64,000 bases of DNA from Corallococcus caeni (GTDB lineage: Bacteria > Myxococcota > Myxococcia > Myxococcales > Myxococcaceae), in contig NZ_BTTW01000013.1 in the NCBI RefSeq assembly GCF_036245865.1, positions 1-64,000 of the forward strand. The letters are read 5' to 3'. This document shows positions 36,701 to 43,866 of this stretch, in pieces. Below the pieces are notes generated by a model, which was not told the origin of the DNA, made no database searches, and worked only from the letters and a program-made list of their open reading frames with translations. Each line of letters begins with the position of its first letter. Within the stretch, counting starts at the first letter, position 1. Both the position numbers and the translations under genes were made by a program.

Positions 36701-39700
36701 GAACAGGGACGGGTTGAAGTCCACCTTGAACTGACGCTCGATGCGGGCGGCGAAGTCCTTGAGCCCCAGCGAGTCGAAGCCCACGTCCCCCAGGCTGTCG
36801 TGCGCCCCGAGGGCTCCCGCGTCGACGCGGAGGATCTCCGTGCCGGCGGCCAACAGCTCCGCCTCCACCTTCCGGGTGAAGGCCCGCGCGTCAATCGCCG
36901 GAGCGCGAGGTGCCGGAAGCGACGGCGCGGCGGATGCGACCTGCTGGGCAGGAGGAGGCGAGGACTTCGACACGGCGGGCACCTCTCCCTGGGCAGGCAC
37001 GGAAGACTTCGGAGCGGCAGCGTTCACGGACACCCGGCCCTCGCGCTCGGCGCGCAGCGGCGAGTCTTCAATCCAGTGCCGGCGACGCACGAACGGGTAC
37101 AGCGGGAGGGCGACCTTCGCGTAGGCGCCGTCCGGATAGAGCGCGTCCCAGCGCACGTCCACGCCCCGGAGCCACAGCTTCAGGGCCGTGTCCCAGAAGC
37201 TGTCATCCAGGGTGCGCGCCTGGGCGGGCAGCACGGTGAGTTCCGCCGGACGCGCCAGGGTCGTCTCCCCCAGCGCGAGGCACGCGAAGTCCTCTCCTGC
37301 ATCGGGCGCCTGCTGGAGCGCCTGCGCGCGACCCAGCCATTGCGCGAAGTCCCCCGCCTCGTGCAGCCGCCCGCTGCGTCCCTCCAGCAGCGGGCACACC
37401 GCCCCCGGCCGCAGCCGGCGCTGACGCGCGTGCGCCAGCGTGGCGATGCGCTCGAAGTCCGGCTGCTCCACCGCGAGCAACTCCACCAGCTCCCTGCGAG
37501 GAATCACCTCGCCGGACACCAGCTCCAGCAGCTCCCGCAGGACGGGGTCCAGCCGCTCCAGCGCGGTGTCCAGCTCCCACTTCTGCTGGAGCGACCGCAG
37601 CAGCACCGCGCTCACGAACGCGAACAGCAGCCGCTGGTGCCGGTCCTCGACGTCCTTCAGCGGATGGGTGCCATCCAGCAGTGAGGTGAGCCCCGCGTGC
37701 AGCCCGCCCAGGGCGGGAGCCCACTCGGCCGCGAGCTTGCGGAAGGAGTGCTGCTTGCGGATGAGCAGCCGCGCGCTCTCCACCCACGGCACGAGCGTGT
37801 CCCCCACGCCATGGGCCCGCGCCACCAGGTCGCGCAGGTAGTCCGCGTCCAGCGCGTACCGCATCCACACCCCGCCGCCCACGGGATCGACGAAGGGCAC
37901 CGATGGCCGCGACAGCTCCACCGCGCCCGGCGACAGCTCTCCGCGCAGCACGCGCAGCGCGTCCGTCAGCCGCACGACCCCGCTGACGACCAGGGCCGGC
38001 CACACGCCATCGCCGTGGCCCGTGATGCGCTCGGGAACGAAGCCCGTGGCCAGCAGCCCGGCGACGTAGGCATGGGCCGCCACGAAACCGCCCTCCGGCG
38101 TCGCCAGCGCCTCCGCCTGCTGCGCCTCCTCCACCCACCGCCGCAGCGCTCCCCCCGGCACGAGCCGCGAGGCCGCCCCCTGCCCTCCCACGCCGGACCC
38201 CACCCGCAGCAACCAGGACCGCGGCCCATGGCGCTCCGCCTGAGGGGCCTGCGCCAGGAACCGGCGGACGCCGTCCCGCGCCTCCACGACGACGCCCAGC
38301 CGGTACGGCAGCGACTGCCGTCCCCGCGCGAGCGTCCCGCACACGTCCTCCAGCCGCTGCCCGTCGAAGTCCTTCCCCGACGCGAACGTGCTCCACGCCT
38401 CCACCAGATGGGAGAGGCTGACCGCGGAGTTCGCCGACAGCGTGAAGACCTGGGGGCCCTGCTCGGCCTGTTCACGGTGCGCGGTGTCCGGCGGCGCGGC
38501 CTCCACCAGCACCTGTGCGTTCACGCCGCCGAAGCCGAAGCAGGTCATGCCCGCGCGCAGCGGGACGTCCTCCCGGACGCTCTTCCACGGCGCCGAGGCC
38601 CGCGCGAACTGGAACGGGCTGGCGTCGAAGTCCACCAGCGGGTTCACCGTCTTCACGTCGATGCTGGGCGCGATCCATCGGTGCCTCAGCATCAGCAAAA
38701 TCTTGATGAGGCTCGCCACGCCCGACGCGGGCTCCAGGTGGCCGACGTTCGGCTTCACCGACCCCAGCTGGCAGAAGTTGCGCGCCTGCGTGTGCTTGCG
38801 GAACGCCTGTGTGAGGCCCTCGAACTCGATGGGGTCTCCCAGCGACGTGCCCGTCCCGTGGGACTCCATGTAGCTCACGGTGTCCAGGCCGAAGCCCGCG
38901 TCCTCGCTGGCGGCCAGCGTCACGTCACGCAGGGCCGGCATGCTGGGCGCGGTGAGGCCGCGGCCGTGCCCGTTGTGGTTCACCGCCGTGCCCCGCACGA
39001 GCGCGAGGACCCGGTTGTGCTCGGCCCGCGCGTCGCTCAGCCGCTGGAGCAGCACCAGCCCGATGCCCTCGCCGGGCGCGTAGCCGTCCGCGTCCACGTC
39101 GTACGTCTTGCTCTTGCCCTCCGGGCTGAACAGCCGGAGCTGTTCGAAGGCGTCGAACTTCCACGGGTGGAGGTTCAGGCTGGCGCCGCCCACGAGCGCG
39201 TAGTCGCACTCGCCGCGCAGCAGCGCATCCTTCGCCTCGTGCAGCGCGACGAGCGACGAGGTGCAGGCGGCCTCCACTGCCATGCTGGGCCCCCGGAAGC
39301 CGAACACGTACGAGACGCGGTTCGCCACGATGCACGCGAAGCCGCCCGTGGACGCGTAGCGGCTCGCCGTGACGCCCGCCATCCCCAGCTCCTGGAGATA
39401 GTCGCTGCTCATGGTGCCGATGAAGACGCCCGTCTTCTTCTCGCGCAGCCGCTCCAACGGCACGGCCGCGTCCTCGAAGCAGTGCCAGGCCTCCTCCAGC
39501 ACCAGGCGCTGCTGGGGGTCCATGTTGTCGGCCTCCGCGGGCGAGATGCCGAAGGCGGCGGCGTCGAACGAGTCCACGTGCTCCACGAGCCCGCTCCACT
39601 GGCCCTGGCTCGACGGCTTCGTCACCCAGCGCTCGCGCGGCAGGGGCTGGATGGAGCTCACCCCCGCGACGAGGTTGTGCCAATAGGCCTCGACGTCCTT

Positions 39701-39772
39701 CGCCCCCGGGAACCGGCAGGCCATCCCGATGATGGCGATCGACTCCCCTGGCACACCAGACTTGCTGCGCAT
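27728..39772 (-). CDS. trans-AT PKS D: KS-(AT-like region)-ACP-KS-(ACP-like)-ACP-KS-DH-KR-MT-ACP
   Basis: 4014 residues, three modules. KS1 has AACTSS and ESHGTGT. It is followed by about 400 residues with no clear assignment, which contain GHGDG where an AT would have GHSLG. ACP1 is DVGFDSL (about 1000). KS2 has NAACASS (about 1292) and EAHGTGT, then a Ser-less ACP-like insert (about 1610-1690) and ACP2 (EYGINSI, about 1994). KS3 has TACSSS (about 2248), then DH (HRVRGHAILPG about 2715; LDGAMQ about 2880), KR (GGGGGIG about 3220; SSGQSFWG, NYSAG), C-methyltransferase (EVGAGTGS about 3665) and ACP3 (LGVDSIL, about 3929). Long Ala/Pro-rich linkers flank ACP1 and ACP2. The C-terminal helix (MLAALESGDVSIDEVDDFL) is a docking element matching the N-terminus of PKS E. 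The start at 39772 is fixed by GGAGG 4 bases upstream. Confidence 0.94.
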   Translation of the reverse strand: MRSKSGVPGESIAIIGMACRFPGAKDVEAYWHNLVAGVSSIQPLPRERWVTKPSSQGQWSGLVEHVDSFDAAAFGISPAEADNMDPQQRLVLEEAWHCFEDAAVPLERLREKKTGVFIGTMSSDYLQELGMAGVTASRYASTGGFACIVANRVSYVFGFRGPSMAVEAACTSSLVALHEAKDALLRGECDYALVGGASLNLHPWKFDAFEQLRLFSPEGKSKTYDVDADGYAPGEGIGLVLLQRLSDARAEHNRVLALVRGTAVNHNGHGRGLTAPSMPALRDVTLAASEDAGFGLDTVSYMESHGTGTSLGDPIEFEGLTQAFRKHTQARNFCQLGSVKPNVGHLEPASGVASLIKILLMLRHRWIAPSIDVKTVNPLVDFDASPFQFARASAPWKSVREDVPLRAGMTCFGFGGVNAQVLVEAAPPDTAHREQAEQGPQVFTLSANSAVSLSHLVEAWSTFASGKDFDGQRLEDVCGTLARGRQSLPYRLGVVVEARDGVRRFLAQAPQAERHGPRSWLLRVGSGVGGQGAASRLVPGGALRRWVEEAQQAEALATPEGGFVAAHAYVAGLLATGFVPERITGHGDGVWPALVVSGVVRLTDALRVLRGELSPGAVELSRPSVPFVDPVGGGVWMRYALDADYLRDLVARAHGVGDTLVPWVESARLLIRKQHSFRKLAAEWAPALGGLHAGLTSLLDGTHPLKDVEDRHQRLLFAFVSAVLLRSLQQKWELDTALERLDPVLRELLELVSGEVIPRRELVELLAVEQPDFERIATLAHARQRRLRPGAVCPLLEGRSGRLHEAGDFAQWLGRAQALQQAPDAGEDFACLALGETTLARPAELTVLPAQARTLDDSFWDTALKLWLRGVDVRWDALYPDGAYAKVALPLYPFVRRRHWIEDSPLRAEREGRVSVNAAAPKSSVPAQGEVPAVSKSSPPPAQQVASAAPSLPAPRAPAIDARAFTRKVEAELLAAGTEILRVDAGALGAHDSLGDVGFDSLGLKDFAARIERQFKVDFNPSLFFSHPTIASIAEHLWEQYGEELARAQAPANVTPATAPASGAAPAEAPTAVAAPASAGAPASAAAPGPSTHAAPLAAAMVATEAPRTTATAPEARGLQRDMGTERGVAIIGMSGVFPGARDVDELWRSLRAGEHLISEAPTNRWDWKAWGEEDGTYLRWGGFAPGFDCFDASFFGASPREAELMDPQQRMLLQSTWKALEDAGLPPSKLSGRNVGVFMGVWSQDYHHRLSHHGLLHAQVETGNALTMLANRISYFFNFRGPSEVHNAACASSVVALHRAVQSLRSGECDIAIAGGVNVLALPEVTQNLAQVGILSRDGRCKTFDASANGYVRGEGSVVVVLKRLDQAEADADPIHAVVRGSRQNHGGRANSLTAPNPKAQAELILGSLDDAGFEPETVTYMEAHGTGTELGDPVEVEGLKAAFTQLARRRGRALKQANYCGIGSIKTNVGHLESAAGLAGVVKVLMAMRHGELPASLHVQKLNPLVRLEGSPFYIVHKTQPWTRLTDAEGRMIPRRAGVSSFGFGGANAHVALEEYVTARPQGVASSSGPWLFPLSARSADRLKDQAAQLIRFIEERLGIAPAGTGAVKGSAEDIVLSAASAVLGIAVDELRREEDWGATALGPAGVAELLGRVNEACDVELSSSVLSGSLSLKPLVQALEARGVGRAAAQAAQGPVAELPLADIAYTLQVGREEMEERLAIVAGSAAELLQRLRAFLSGRQDGETFVGSAKGAGRRNTLLSDDEDAQVMLRSWARKGKLPRLAELWVGGAGIDWAVLPQGEGCRRMPLPTYPFAQERYWLDAPKVARTYVPSPLAQAGMAPEAAPPRAGQVTPPAFERPSGHGPAPVFAPATVASPPAYAPVPPTSAFAPATMATPSGFAPTTMPAFAPPAVEAPRTASAPAYGKPGATAPASTASARPPAASSPRPVAAQPPVDLGRAVEGEIVRLVAEILGMPEDRIDREQQFAEYGINSIMGIGLVNSLNRTLGLSLRTTTLFDYPNVFRLRDFLLKTHAGAVEKAFAAKAPPPQAAPPEVALADRQVLEAHLPTPEPSPVASSDIAVIGLAGRFPGAPNARAFWKLLESGRSAITEVPASRWDWTRHYDPDPMKRDKTHCKWGGFLTDIDKFDARFFGITGREAELAEPQQRVFLEECWSALEDAGYATDEASRLRVGVFAGVNAGDYTLNLQQAGVQTEAQALAGNDCSVIPARLSYFLNLKGPSISLDTACSSSLTAIHLACRSLLAGDCEMAVAGGVFIAVTPSFYIKTSNAGMLSPRGQCRTFDDGADGFVPGEAAAAVVLKPLAAALRDRDHIYGVIKGTGVNQDGKTNGLTAPSALSQEELERSVYERAGVHPETISYVEAHGTGTRLGDPIEVQALTNAFRASTDRTRFCGLGSVKTNVGHTAAAAGVTGLIKLLLSLEHGSLPPSLGLERENEHIDFQSSPFYVVRQLQPWPRQEGRPRRAALSSFGFSGTNAHLVLEEAPVEARATGEVPDSHALIVLSGRTEEALLRRMRDLDGWLEAEGAVASLEDVSHTLLLGRRHFAVRAAFIVRNVAELREQLREALRQPTGARGTWFAEVANVTSRPPMDAAADEARWREARASGARFAEQLHALATAWLKGGSVEGTRLFAGRERRRVSLPTYPFARTRHWIGEPARDAHLLLGAVEAGGTLDTGLVFTRRLPEEAWVVAEHRVRGHAILPGVAYLEMAHEAARQALGPGQYTLRRVVWLQKLAVEGAGRDVRLTLRRGESGRLDFLVQSQGTEGDGWTTHAQGEVHTGSQPEVGAHVSLEELRARCERRLDAPELYQRYEGIGLRYGESFRSVREVRCGATEALSHLAVSGKQREEWNQWGLPPGMLDGAMQSVLGVVEQAPGTTVMPFAVEEVVLRRAVPTEAFAAIKQLGRLRYDVAILDAKGEVCVELNEVTLREWRDTKPQAAAKPEPSVKAEALLYAPRWEPAPAPVRAREWNAATQGARVVLVGHEGSAELEEAMAQAHAAEGVVRVRLSERTHRHGPGQWEWNRRDEAGAQEWLQEAGGLTRLYFLGAVDAKLTARVEDEAALEASQERGVVALFSLVKALSVHGWALKPLELRVVTVGAHRVVEGESPRPWGASVQGFAKAVANEYPALRVSYVDVGVEDIARSQWVEGVVGEEGDGKGADVALRQARRYVRRLLPVKRLHQGRVPLRQRGVYLLVGGGGGIGLAVGEWLARKYAARLVIVGRRAAEGDLAQKLKGLEAAGAEVEYVRADVTKPGEAARVVAQAKQRFGTVHGVFHLAVVIEDQLLERMTEGMLRTVLDSKVKASVAVHAALEGEPLECAVFFSSGQSFWGNVGASNYSAGCTFQDAYAAWLREVKNVPAFALNWGSWGSLGLVADEGLRRRLENQGILPMEAHEGMEGMEAVLAGAAPQMMIFKGTRPLLERLGVDFSRSVEVYAPATPGLEARALQEAPVWEQRAGGRLPGVEDAYAQVEAWGRAMLLGALKRLGAVVHAGEEWDAQTRARQVGVVEDHARLWQAMLGVLERGGYVERRGTFIRVTPRAETSPDARELEAWREHLLVTHPEFKPHLDLMWATLSRAHEVLRGELLPTEVLFPDSSSALVEAYYRGHPLADYFNRLVAIMCRWFVEERRRSGSQEPVRILEVGAGTGSTTAFVLEALKDVGAVEFVFTDVGLGFVNAARKQFGAAYPFATFQVLDVEKRPEAQGLVPGSFDLVMGTNVLHATKNIRRTLEQVKVLMKHHGWLAISELTDVPEYTTLTFGFLKGWWLFEDVADRLPDAPLLSIPGWSAALQDTGFRPLVACGQPGGLGHGLAQHVMLGVSDGCVGAPAMVSAQPPAPVVSAPPKPPAPPRPEAPPAPVPKPPAATPRVTGSSEEQRRQVEREIIQVAAVVLRIPEHELLPELPFAELGVDSILAVDLSDKLNRALSVALRSTDLFNYGSVRQLARHILELRGSAPSRAPVNGEDEMLSMLAALESGDVSIDEVDDFLERRHG
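29711..30784. repeat. Long direct repeat, copy 2 (KR region of PKS D)
   Basis: Partner of 16573-17646. The near-identity begins and ends abruptly inside the two PKS genes. The copy covers the KR structural subdomain through the SSGQS active-site Ser, after which the sequences diverge (NYSAGCTF here, NYAAGSTF in PKS F). Confidence 0.85.
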
Positions 39773-39776
39773 GCTG

Positions 39777-39781
39777 CCTCC
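39777..39781 (-). promoter_or_regulatory. Ribosome binding site of PKS D
   Basis: GGAGG on the minus strand, 4 bases before the ATG at 39772 and overlapping the TAG stop of ECH2. It decides the PKS D start against a longer open frame upstream that has no family similarity, and indicates translational coupling to ECH2. Confidence 0.75.
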
Positions 39782-40518
39782 TAGAACCAACCTTCGATGC
39801 GCTCCCGGACCTCGGGGAGGGTGAACGTCGTCTCCTGCATCCGAAGCTCCGCGTCGACGGCGTCCGCCAGCTCCGCGCGCAGCCGCGCCGTCAGCCGCTG
39901 CTTCAACAGCTTGAGGGACACGAGCGGCTTGTCCGCCAGCTCCTCCGCCTTGGCCATCGCCACCGCGAGCACGTCCTTGCGCGGGACGATGTGCATGGGC
40001 GCGCCGCGCTCCTTGAGCTGGGCGCCGGTGTAGTTGGACGCCGTGAAGAGCATCTCGCTGGCGAGCACGTCGCCGAACTTCCGGGGGATGACGCAGGTGG
40101 CGCCGAACCCCGGCGTGAAGCCGTACCGCATGAAGTTCGTGCAGTAGATGGCCTCCAGCGCCATCACGATGACGTCCGCGGTGCAGCCGAACACCAGCCC
40201 GCCACCAATGCCGTGCCCCTGCATGGCCGACACGACAGGCAGCTCGCACCGCAAGAGCAGGTCGTAGAAGGCCATGTCGGTGAACCGCATCCGGCCCTCG
40301 TTCATCGCGAGCAGCTCTTCCTTGTTCCCGCCGCAGCAGAAGTAGGTGTCGTAGCCCGTGAGCACGACGACCTTCAGGTCCGGCCGCCGCGCCACCTGCG
40401 CGAACGCCCCCTGGAGCCCCTCCACCAGCGCTCGGGAGAAGGTGTTCTTCTGGGCGCGCTCCTCCATGCGCACCACCGCGATGCTCCCCTCCACCGTCAG
40501 CTTCACCACGTCGTCCAT
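39781..40518 (-). CDS. Enoyl-CoA hydratase homologue ECH2, decarboxylase of the beta-branching cassette
   Basis: 245 residues, crotonase fold. Characteristic segments are TGYDTYFCCGGNKEELL, the oxyanion-hole segment MQGHGIGGGLVFGCTADVIV, and NFMRYGFTPGFGAT, which matches the PksI/CurF-type ECH2 decarboxylases. In this family the enzyme decarboxylates the 3-methylglutaconyl-ACP intermediate made by the HMG-CoA synthase homologue and ECH1. The result is a beta-methyl (alkene) branch on the growing polyketide. It stands last in the cassette ACP-KS-HCS-ECH1-ECH2. The start was chosen at the ATG at 40518, which has AAGGGGGCG upstream; a GTG one codon earlier is possible. The stop TAG overlaps the ribosome binding site of PKS D. 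Confidence 0.92.
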   Translation of the reverse strand: MDDVVKLTVEGSIAVVRMEERAQKNTFSRALVEGLQGAFAQVARRPDLKVVVLTGYDTYFCCGGNKEELLAMNEGRMRFTDMAFYDLLLRCELPVVSAMQGHGIGGGLVFGCTADVIVMALEAIYCTNFMRYGFTPGFGATCVIPRKFGDVLASEMLFTASNYTGAQLKERGAPMHIVPRKDVLAVAMAKAEELADKPLVSLKLLKQRLTARLRAELADAVDAELRMQETTFTLPEVRERIEGWF

Positions 40519-40540
40519 CACACGCCCCCTTTCCCGCGCC

Positions 40541-41344
40541 TCAGCGGTCCTTCGCTTCCCAGGGAAGGAGCTGGTGCTCCACGAAGTCCCGCAGGTTCTT
40601 CTGGAAGTCGCCGTGGACCATCAGCCGGGAGATCTCCGACACGGCCAGTTCCTCCACCTCGTCGGACAGCACCCAGACCTGGCGGAAGTAGCGCTTGAGG
40701 TTCCCCACCGTCGCGGGCTGCACGCGCGACAGCCGCGCCTTCAGCCGGCGCAGCGCGGCCTCCGGTGAGTCGCTCACCTCGTCGACGAGGTTCATCGCCA
40801 GGGCCGCTTCGGCGGACACCGGCTGCGTGGTGAGCGCCATGCGGTACGCGGGCTGATAGCCCACGCGCCGGATGAGGTACGGGATGACCATGGCGGGCAT
40901 GAGCCCCCAGAGCACCTCCGACAGGCTGAAGCGCGAGCGCGGCGTGGCCACCACCAGGTCGCTGGCGGCGACGAAGCCCACGCCCCCCGCCAGCACCTCG
41001 CCGTCCACGTGCGAGATGATCACCCGCGACATCGTCGCCATGCGCCGCAAGAGCCGCATGTACGGACGGGTCAGCACCTCCTGCTCCGCGGCGGTGGCGT
41101 CCGGGCGCAGCGTGGACACCTCGTCGAAGTCCATGCCGGTGCAGAACGTGCCCGGCTGGCCCTTGAGCACGATCAACTGCTGGCGCGCGTCCGCCTCCAC
41201 GGCGTCCAGCACCGCGTGCAGCTCCTCCAGGAGCACGGCGTTGATGCTGTTGCGCGCCTCCGGGCGGTGGAGCGTCACCGTCACCACGCCGTCCGCCGCG
41301 TCCACGCGCAGCGTCTGGAGTCCGCCATGGCCGCTCAGGTCCAT
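40541..41344 (-). CDS. Enoyl-CoA hydratase homologue ECH1, dehydratase of the beta-branching cassette
   Basis: 267 residues, crotonase superfamily. The first oxyanion-hole segment is GQPGTFCTGMDF and the second DGEVLAGGVGFVAASDLVV, followed by FSLSEVLWGLMPAMVIPYLIRRVG. This pattern matches the ECH1 dehydratases of PKS beta-branching cassettes, which dehydrate HMG-ACP to 3-methylglutaconyl-ACP. The start at 41344 is supported by GGGAG about 6 bases upstream and by the family N-terminus; the open frame upstream is only an overlap with the HCS gene. It overlaps the end of the HMG-CoA synthase homologue by 10 bp, and 22 bp separate it from ECH2, consistent with one operon. The C-terminal part is a helical extension (VLSDEVEELAVSEISRLM...). 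Distinguishing ECH1 from ECH2 rests on similarity and gene order. Confidence 0.92.
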   Translation of the reverse strand: MDLSGHGGLQTLRVDAADGVVTVTLHRPEARNSINAVLLEELHAVLDAVEADARQQLIVLKGQPGTFCTGMDFDEVSTLRPDATAAEQEVLTRPYMRLLRRMATMSRVIISHVDGEVLAGGVGFVAASDLVVATPRSRFSLSEVLWGLMPAMVIPYLIRRVGYQPAYRMALTTQPVSAEAALAMNLVDEVSDSPEAALRRLKARLSRVQPATVGNLKRYFRQVWVLSDEVEELAVSEISRLMVHGDFQKNLRDFVEHQLLPWEAKDR

Positions 41345-42597
41345 GCGTACTCCCGGTGGAAGCCCTTCACGCGGACGAGCCGCAGGCGCTTGCGGCCCTC
41401 GAACTGGCGCGCGTAGAGGCTGGAGAGGTCCCCCACCTGGACCTCGGCGTCCTTCGTGCCGAAGCCGATCTCCATGCTGCGGTCGAGGATGCGCTCGTAC
41501 TCGTCCATGGACAGCGAGTGCCGGCGCGTCAGGTGCCCGCCGATGTCGAAGCGCGCCTGGACCCGCTGCGAGTTCCGGTCGAACGTGCCGCTGTAGAACT
41601 CCGACGAGCAACCGGAGCCGTAGGAGAAGAGGCCCACGCGGTGGAAGTCCTGCGCGTTGGCGTGGTCGATGAGGCCGCACAGCGCCAGGAAGACGGTGGC
41701 CGAGTAGATGTTGCCCACCTGCGTGCAGTAGCGCGTGGCCGGGCCGATACGGCGCTGGAAGTCCTCCTCAATCTGCGCGGCGCCCAGGCCCGGTCCCCCG
41801 AAGGCGCGCATCATCTTGCGGTGCGCGCCCTTCACCATGCCGGCGAACGGCGTGTGGAACGCGAGGTAGTCGAAGCTCGTGCGGAAGTCCGCCCCCTCCA
41901 CGCGCTCCGCGTAGCCCTTGAAGCTGTTCTGGAGGCAGTCCAGGTAGGCCAGGAGCGACACGTCCGGGTCGCCCGCCTCGATGCCGACCTGGGGCCGGCA
42001 CGTGTCCATGACCTCGTAGCTGTAGTAGCCGTTGGCGCCCAGGTCCATGCTCAGGACCTTCGGGTCGGAGCCCACGAGCAGCGCCACCGCGCCGGTGCCC
42101 TGCGAGGGCTCGTGGTACGTGTTGCGCGAGCCGTTGCGCGCCTCGTCCGTGGCGATGACCAGCGCCTTGGCGCCCGGGGACACGCCCGACGCGACGAAGC
42201 CCAGCGCCATCTGGAGCGCGGCCGTGCCGCCGTAGCAGGCCTGCTTCACCTCGAAGACGCGGCACCGGCGGTGCAGCCCCAGGTGGTCGTGGATGTACGT
42301 GCTGATGGCCTTGCCGAAGTCGACGCCGGACTCCGTGGAGGCGATGACCAGCTCGATGCGGGCCTGCTCCTCCGGGGTGAGCGCGTCCACCAGCGCCTTG
42401 GCGGCGTTCACCCCGTTGGTGATGGCGTCCTCCCAGGGCATGCCGACGGCCTTCTTCTCCATCAGGAGGTTGTCGAAGCGGGTCAGGTCCAGCCCCCGCT
42501 TCTCGAAGAGCGTGCGGATGTCCAGGTAGGCCTCACCGCCGTACGCGTTCATCGCCTCGATGCCGAACTCCATGCGCTGCGCCTCGTGTCCGTTCAT
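41335..42597 (-). CDS. HMG-CoA synthase homologue (HCS) of the beta-branching cassette
   Basis: 420 residues, full length for the family. Family hallmarks are FGIEAMNAYGGEAYLD near the N-terminus, the catalytic Glu in ASTESGVDFGK (about 86), the nucleophilic Cys in KQACYGGTAALQ (about 119), and the His in FHTPFAGMVKGAHR (about 250). Such enzymes join an acetyl unit from a donor ACP to a beta-ketoacyl-ACP on the PKS, the first committed step of methyl beta-branching. The ATG at 42597 overlaps the stop of the decarboxylating KS (ATGA). A second Met nine codons later (MEFGIEAM) is a possible alternative start. All five cassette members are present and contiguous, so the branching system should be functional. 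Confidence 0.95.
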   Translation of the reverse strand: MNGHEAQRMEFGIEAMNAYGGEAYLDIRTLFEKRGLDLTRFDNLLMEKKAVGMPWEDAITNGVNAAKALVDALTPEEQARIELVIASTESGVDFGKAISTYIHDHLGLHRRCRVFEVKQACYGGTAALQMALGFVASGVSPGAKALVIATDEARNGSRNTYHEPSQGTGAVALLVGSDPKVLSMDLGANGYYSYEVMDTCRPQVGIEAGDPDVSLLAYLDCLQNSFKGYAERVEGADFRTSFDYLAFHTPFAGMVKGAHRKMMRAFGGPGLGAAQIEEDFQRRIGPATRYCTQVGNIYSATVFLALCGLIDHANAQDFHRVGLFSYGSGCSSEFYSGTFDRNSQRVQARFDIGGHLTRRHSLSMDEYERILDRSMEIGFGTKDAEVQVGDLSSLYARQFEGRKRLRLVRVKGFHREYAWT

Positions 42598-43856
42598 GAG
42601 CCGCGGATGACCACGCTCGTGTTGATGCCGCCAAAACCAAACGAATTGCTGAGCGCCACACCGATGGACTGCGCGGTGGCCGCGTCGCCGCAGAAGCGGC
42701 AGTCCCGGGCGAGCGGCTCGCGCAGGTTCGCGTTGCGGTGCAGGAAGCCCCCGCGCAGCTGGAGCACCGTCGCGATGCACTCCACGACGCCCGCGGAGAA
42801 CAGGCAGTGGCCCAGGAGCCCCTTGGTGGCGTTGAGCCACACCCGGCCCAGGTGCCCGCCGAACACCTCGCGCAGGGCCTGCACCTCCGCGTCGTCACCG
42901 GCGGTGGACGCGCTGGCGTGCGCGTTGACGTAGTCCACGGCCTCCGGCGCCACGCCCGCGCGGGACAGGGCCTTGCGCATCGCCGCGGCCTCGCCCACGA
43001 CGTCCGGCGCCGCCGAGTGGCTGGCGGACAGCACCAGGCTGGCCCCCGCGAGTTCCGCGTGCATCGGCGCCCCGCGCCTCAGCGCCGAGTCCTCGCGCTC
43101 CAGGACGACACAGGCCGTCCCCTGCCCCAGCACGAACCCGTCGCGACCAGCGTCGAAGGGCCGGCACACCTGGTCCGCCTCGCGGCCGCCGCCCGGGCTC
43201 AGCGCGCCCAGGTGGTGCAGCGCCCGCAGCTCCATGGGGGACAGGTCCGCCAGCGGGCCCACCACCACGCAGGCGTCCACCTCACCCAGCTGGAGCAACT
43301 GCCACGCCTTGAGCAGGGCCACGTTCCCGCTGGCGGACGCGCCGCCCACGGTGAAGCCCTCGCCCCGGATGCCCAGCACCTCGCTGAGGACGCCGACGTG
43401 GTCCGTGTCCAGGAAGCGCATCGCGTAGCGCGGGTCGATGAACTCCGGGCCCGCCGCGAACTTCTTCGCCGTGTCGTGCTGGAGCCGCAGCGACAGGTTG
43501 CTGCCCGCGACGATGAGCCCCACGCGCTCCGCGGGCACGGGCGCGGTGTGCAGCCCCGCGTCCAGCCACGCCTCCAGGGCGCTGAAGGTGGCGCACTCGA
43601 TGGAACGTGGCGCGCGCTGGGCCAGGCGGCGGGCCTTCTCCAGGAGCGGCCCGGCTGCCTGCGGGAGTGACTTCAGGGCGTCCGCGAGCATGAAGCCGTC
43701 CAGCTCCGCCGCGGCCGGGAGGCCGGCCAGGGCGGGCTGCAGGGGCGCACGGATGGCGACGCGGCCCTCGCGCAGTCCTCGCGCGAGCGCGGGCACGCCG
43801 ACGCCCTGGGCGGTCAGCGCCCCCATGCCGGTGATGATGATGCGGCGGTCGCTCAC
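42594..43856 (-). CDS. Decarboxylating ketosynthase of the beta-branching cassette (Cys-to-Ser KS)
   Basis: 420 residues, free-standing ketosynthase fold beginning MSDRRIIITGMGALTAQG. The active-site Cys is replaced by Ser (GGASASGN, about 172), while both histidines remain (NAHASAS about 310; KGLLGHCL about 347). This Cys-to-Ser change with retained His residues is the mark of KSs that decarboxylate malonyl-ACP to acetyl-ACP in HMG-CoA-synthase cassettes (PksF, TaK and relatives). It would generate the acetyl donor on the neighbouring ACP. The start is a GTG with a weak ribosome binding site, 10 bp after the ACP stop, so it is probably translationally coupled. The end overlaps the HCS start by 4 bp. 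Confidence 0.92.
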   Translation of the reverse strand: MSDRRIIITGMGALTAQGVGVPALARGLREGRVAIRAPLQPALAGLPAAAELDGFMLADALKSLPQAAGPLLEKARRLAQRAPRSIECATFSALEAWLDAGLHTAPVPAERVGLIVAGSNLSLRLQHDTAKKFAAGPEFIDPRYAMRFLDTDHVGVLSEVLGIRGEGFTVGGASASGNVALLKAWQLLQLGEVDACVVVGPLADLSPMELRALHHLGALSPGGGREADQVCRPFDAGRDGFVLGQGTACVVLEREDSALRRGAPMHAELAGASLVLSASHSAAPDVVGEAAAMRKALSRAGVAPEAVDYVNAHASASTAGDDAEVQALREVFGGHLGRVWLNATKGLLGHCLFSAGVVECIATVLQLRGGFLHRNANLREPLARDCRFCGDAATAQSIGVALSNSFGFGGINTSVVIRGS

Positions 43857-43866
43857 GGTTCGTGGC

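Noticed and set aside
39773-40249. N-terminal extension of PKS D into ECH2
   Set aside because: The extension is an out-of-frame reading of ECH2. The GGAGG site and the KS N-terminus place the start at 39772.
41345-41680. N-terminal extension of ECH1 into the HCS gene
   Set aside because: Out-of-frame reading of HCS; GGGAG before the ATG at 41344 and the crotonase N-terminus define the true start.
42598-42840. N-terminal extension of HCS into the decarboxylating KS
   Set aside because: Out-of-frame reading of the KS C-terminus. The ATGA overlap at 42594-42597 and the family N-terminus define the start.
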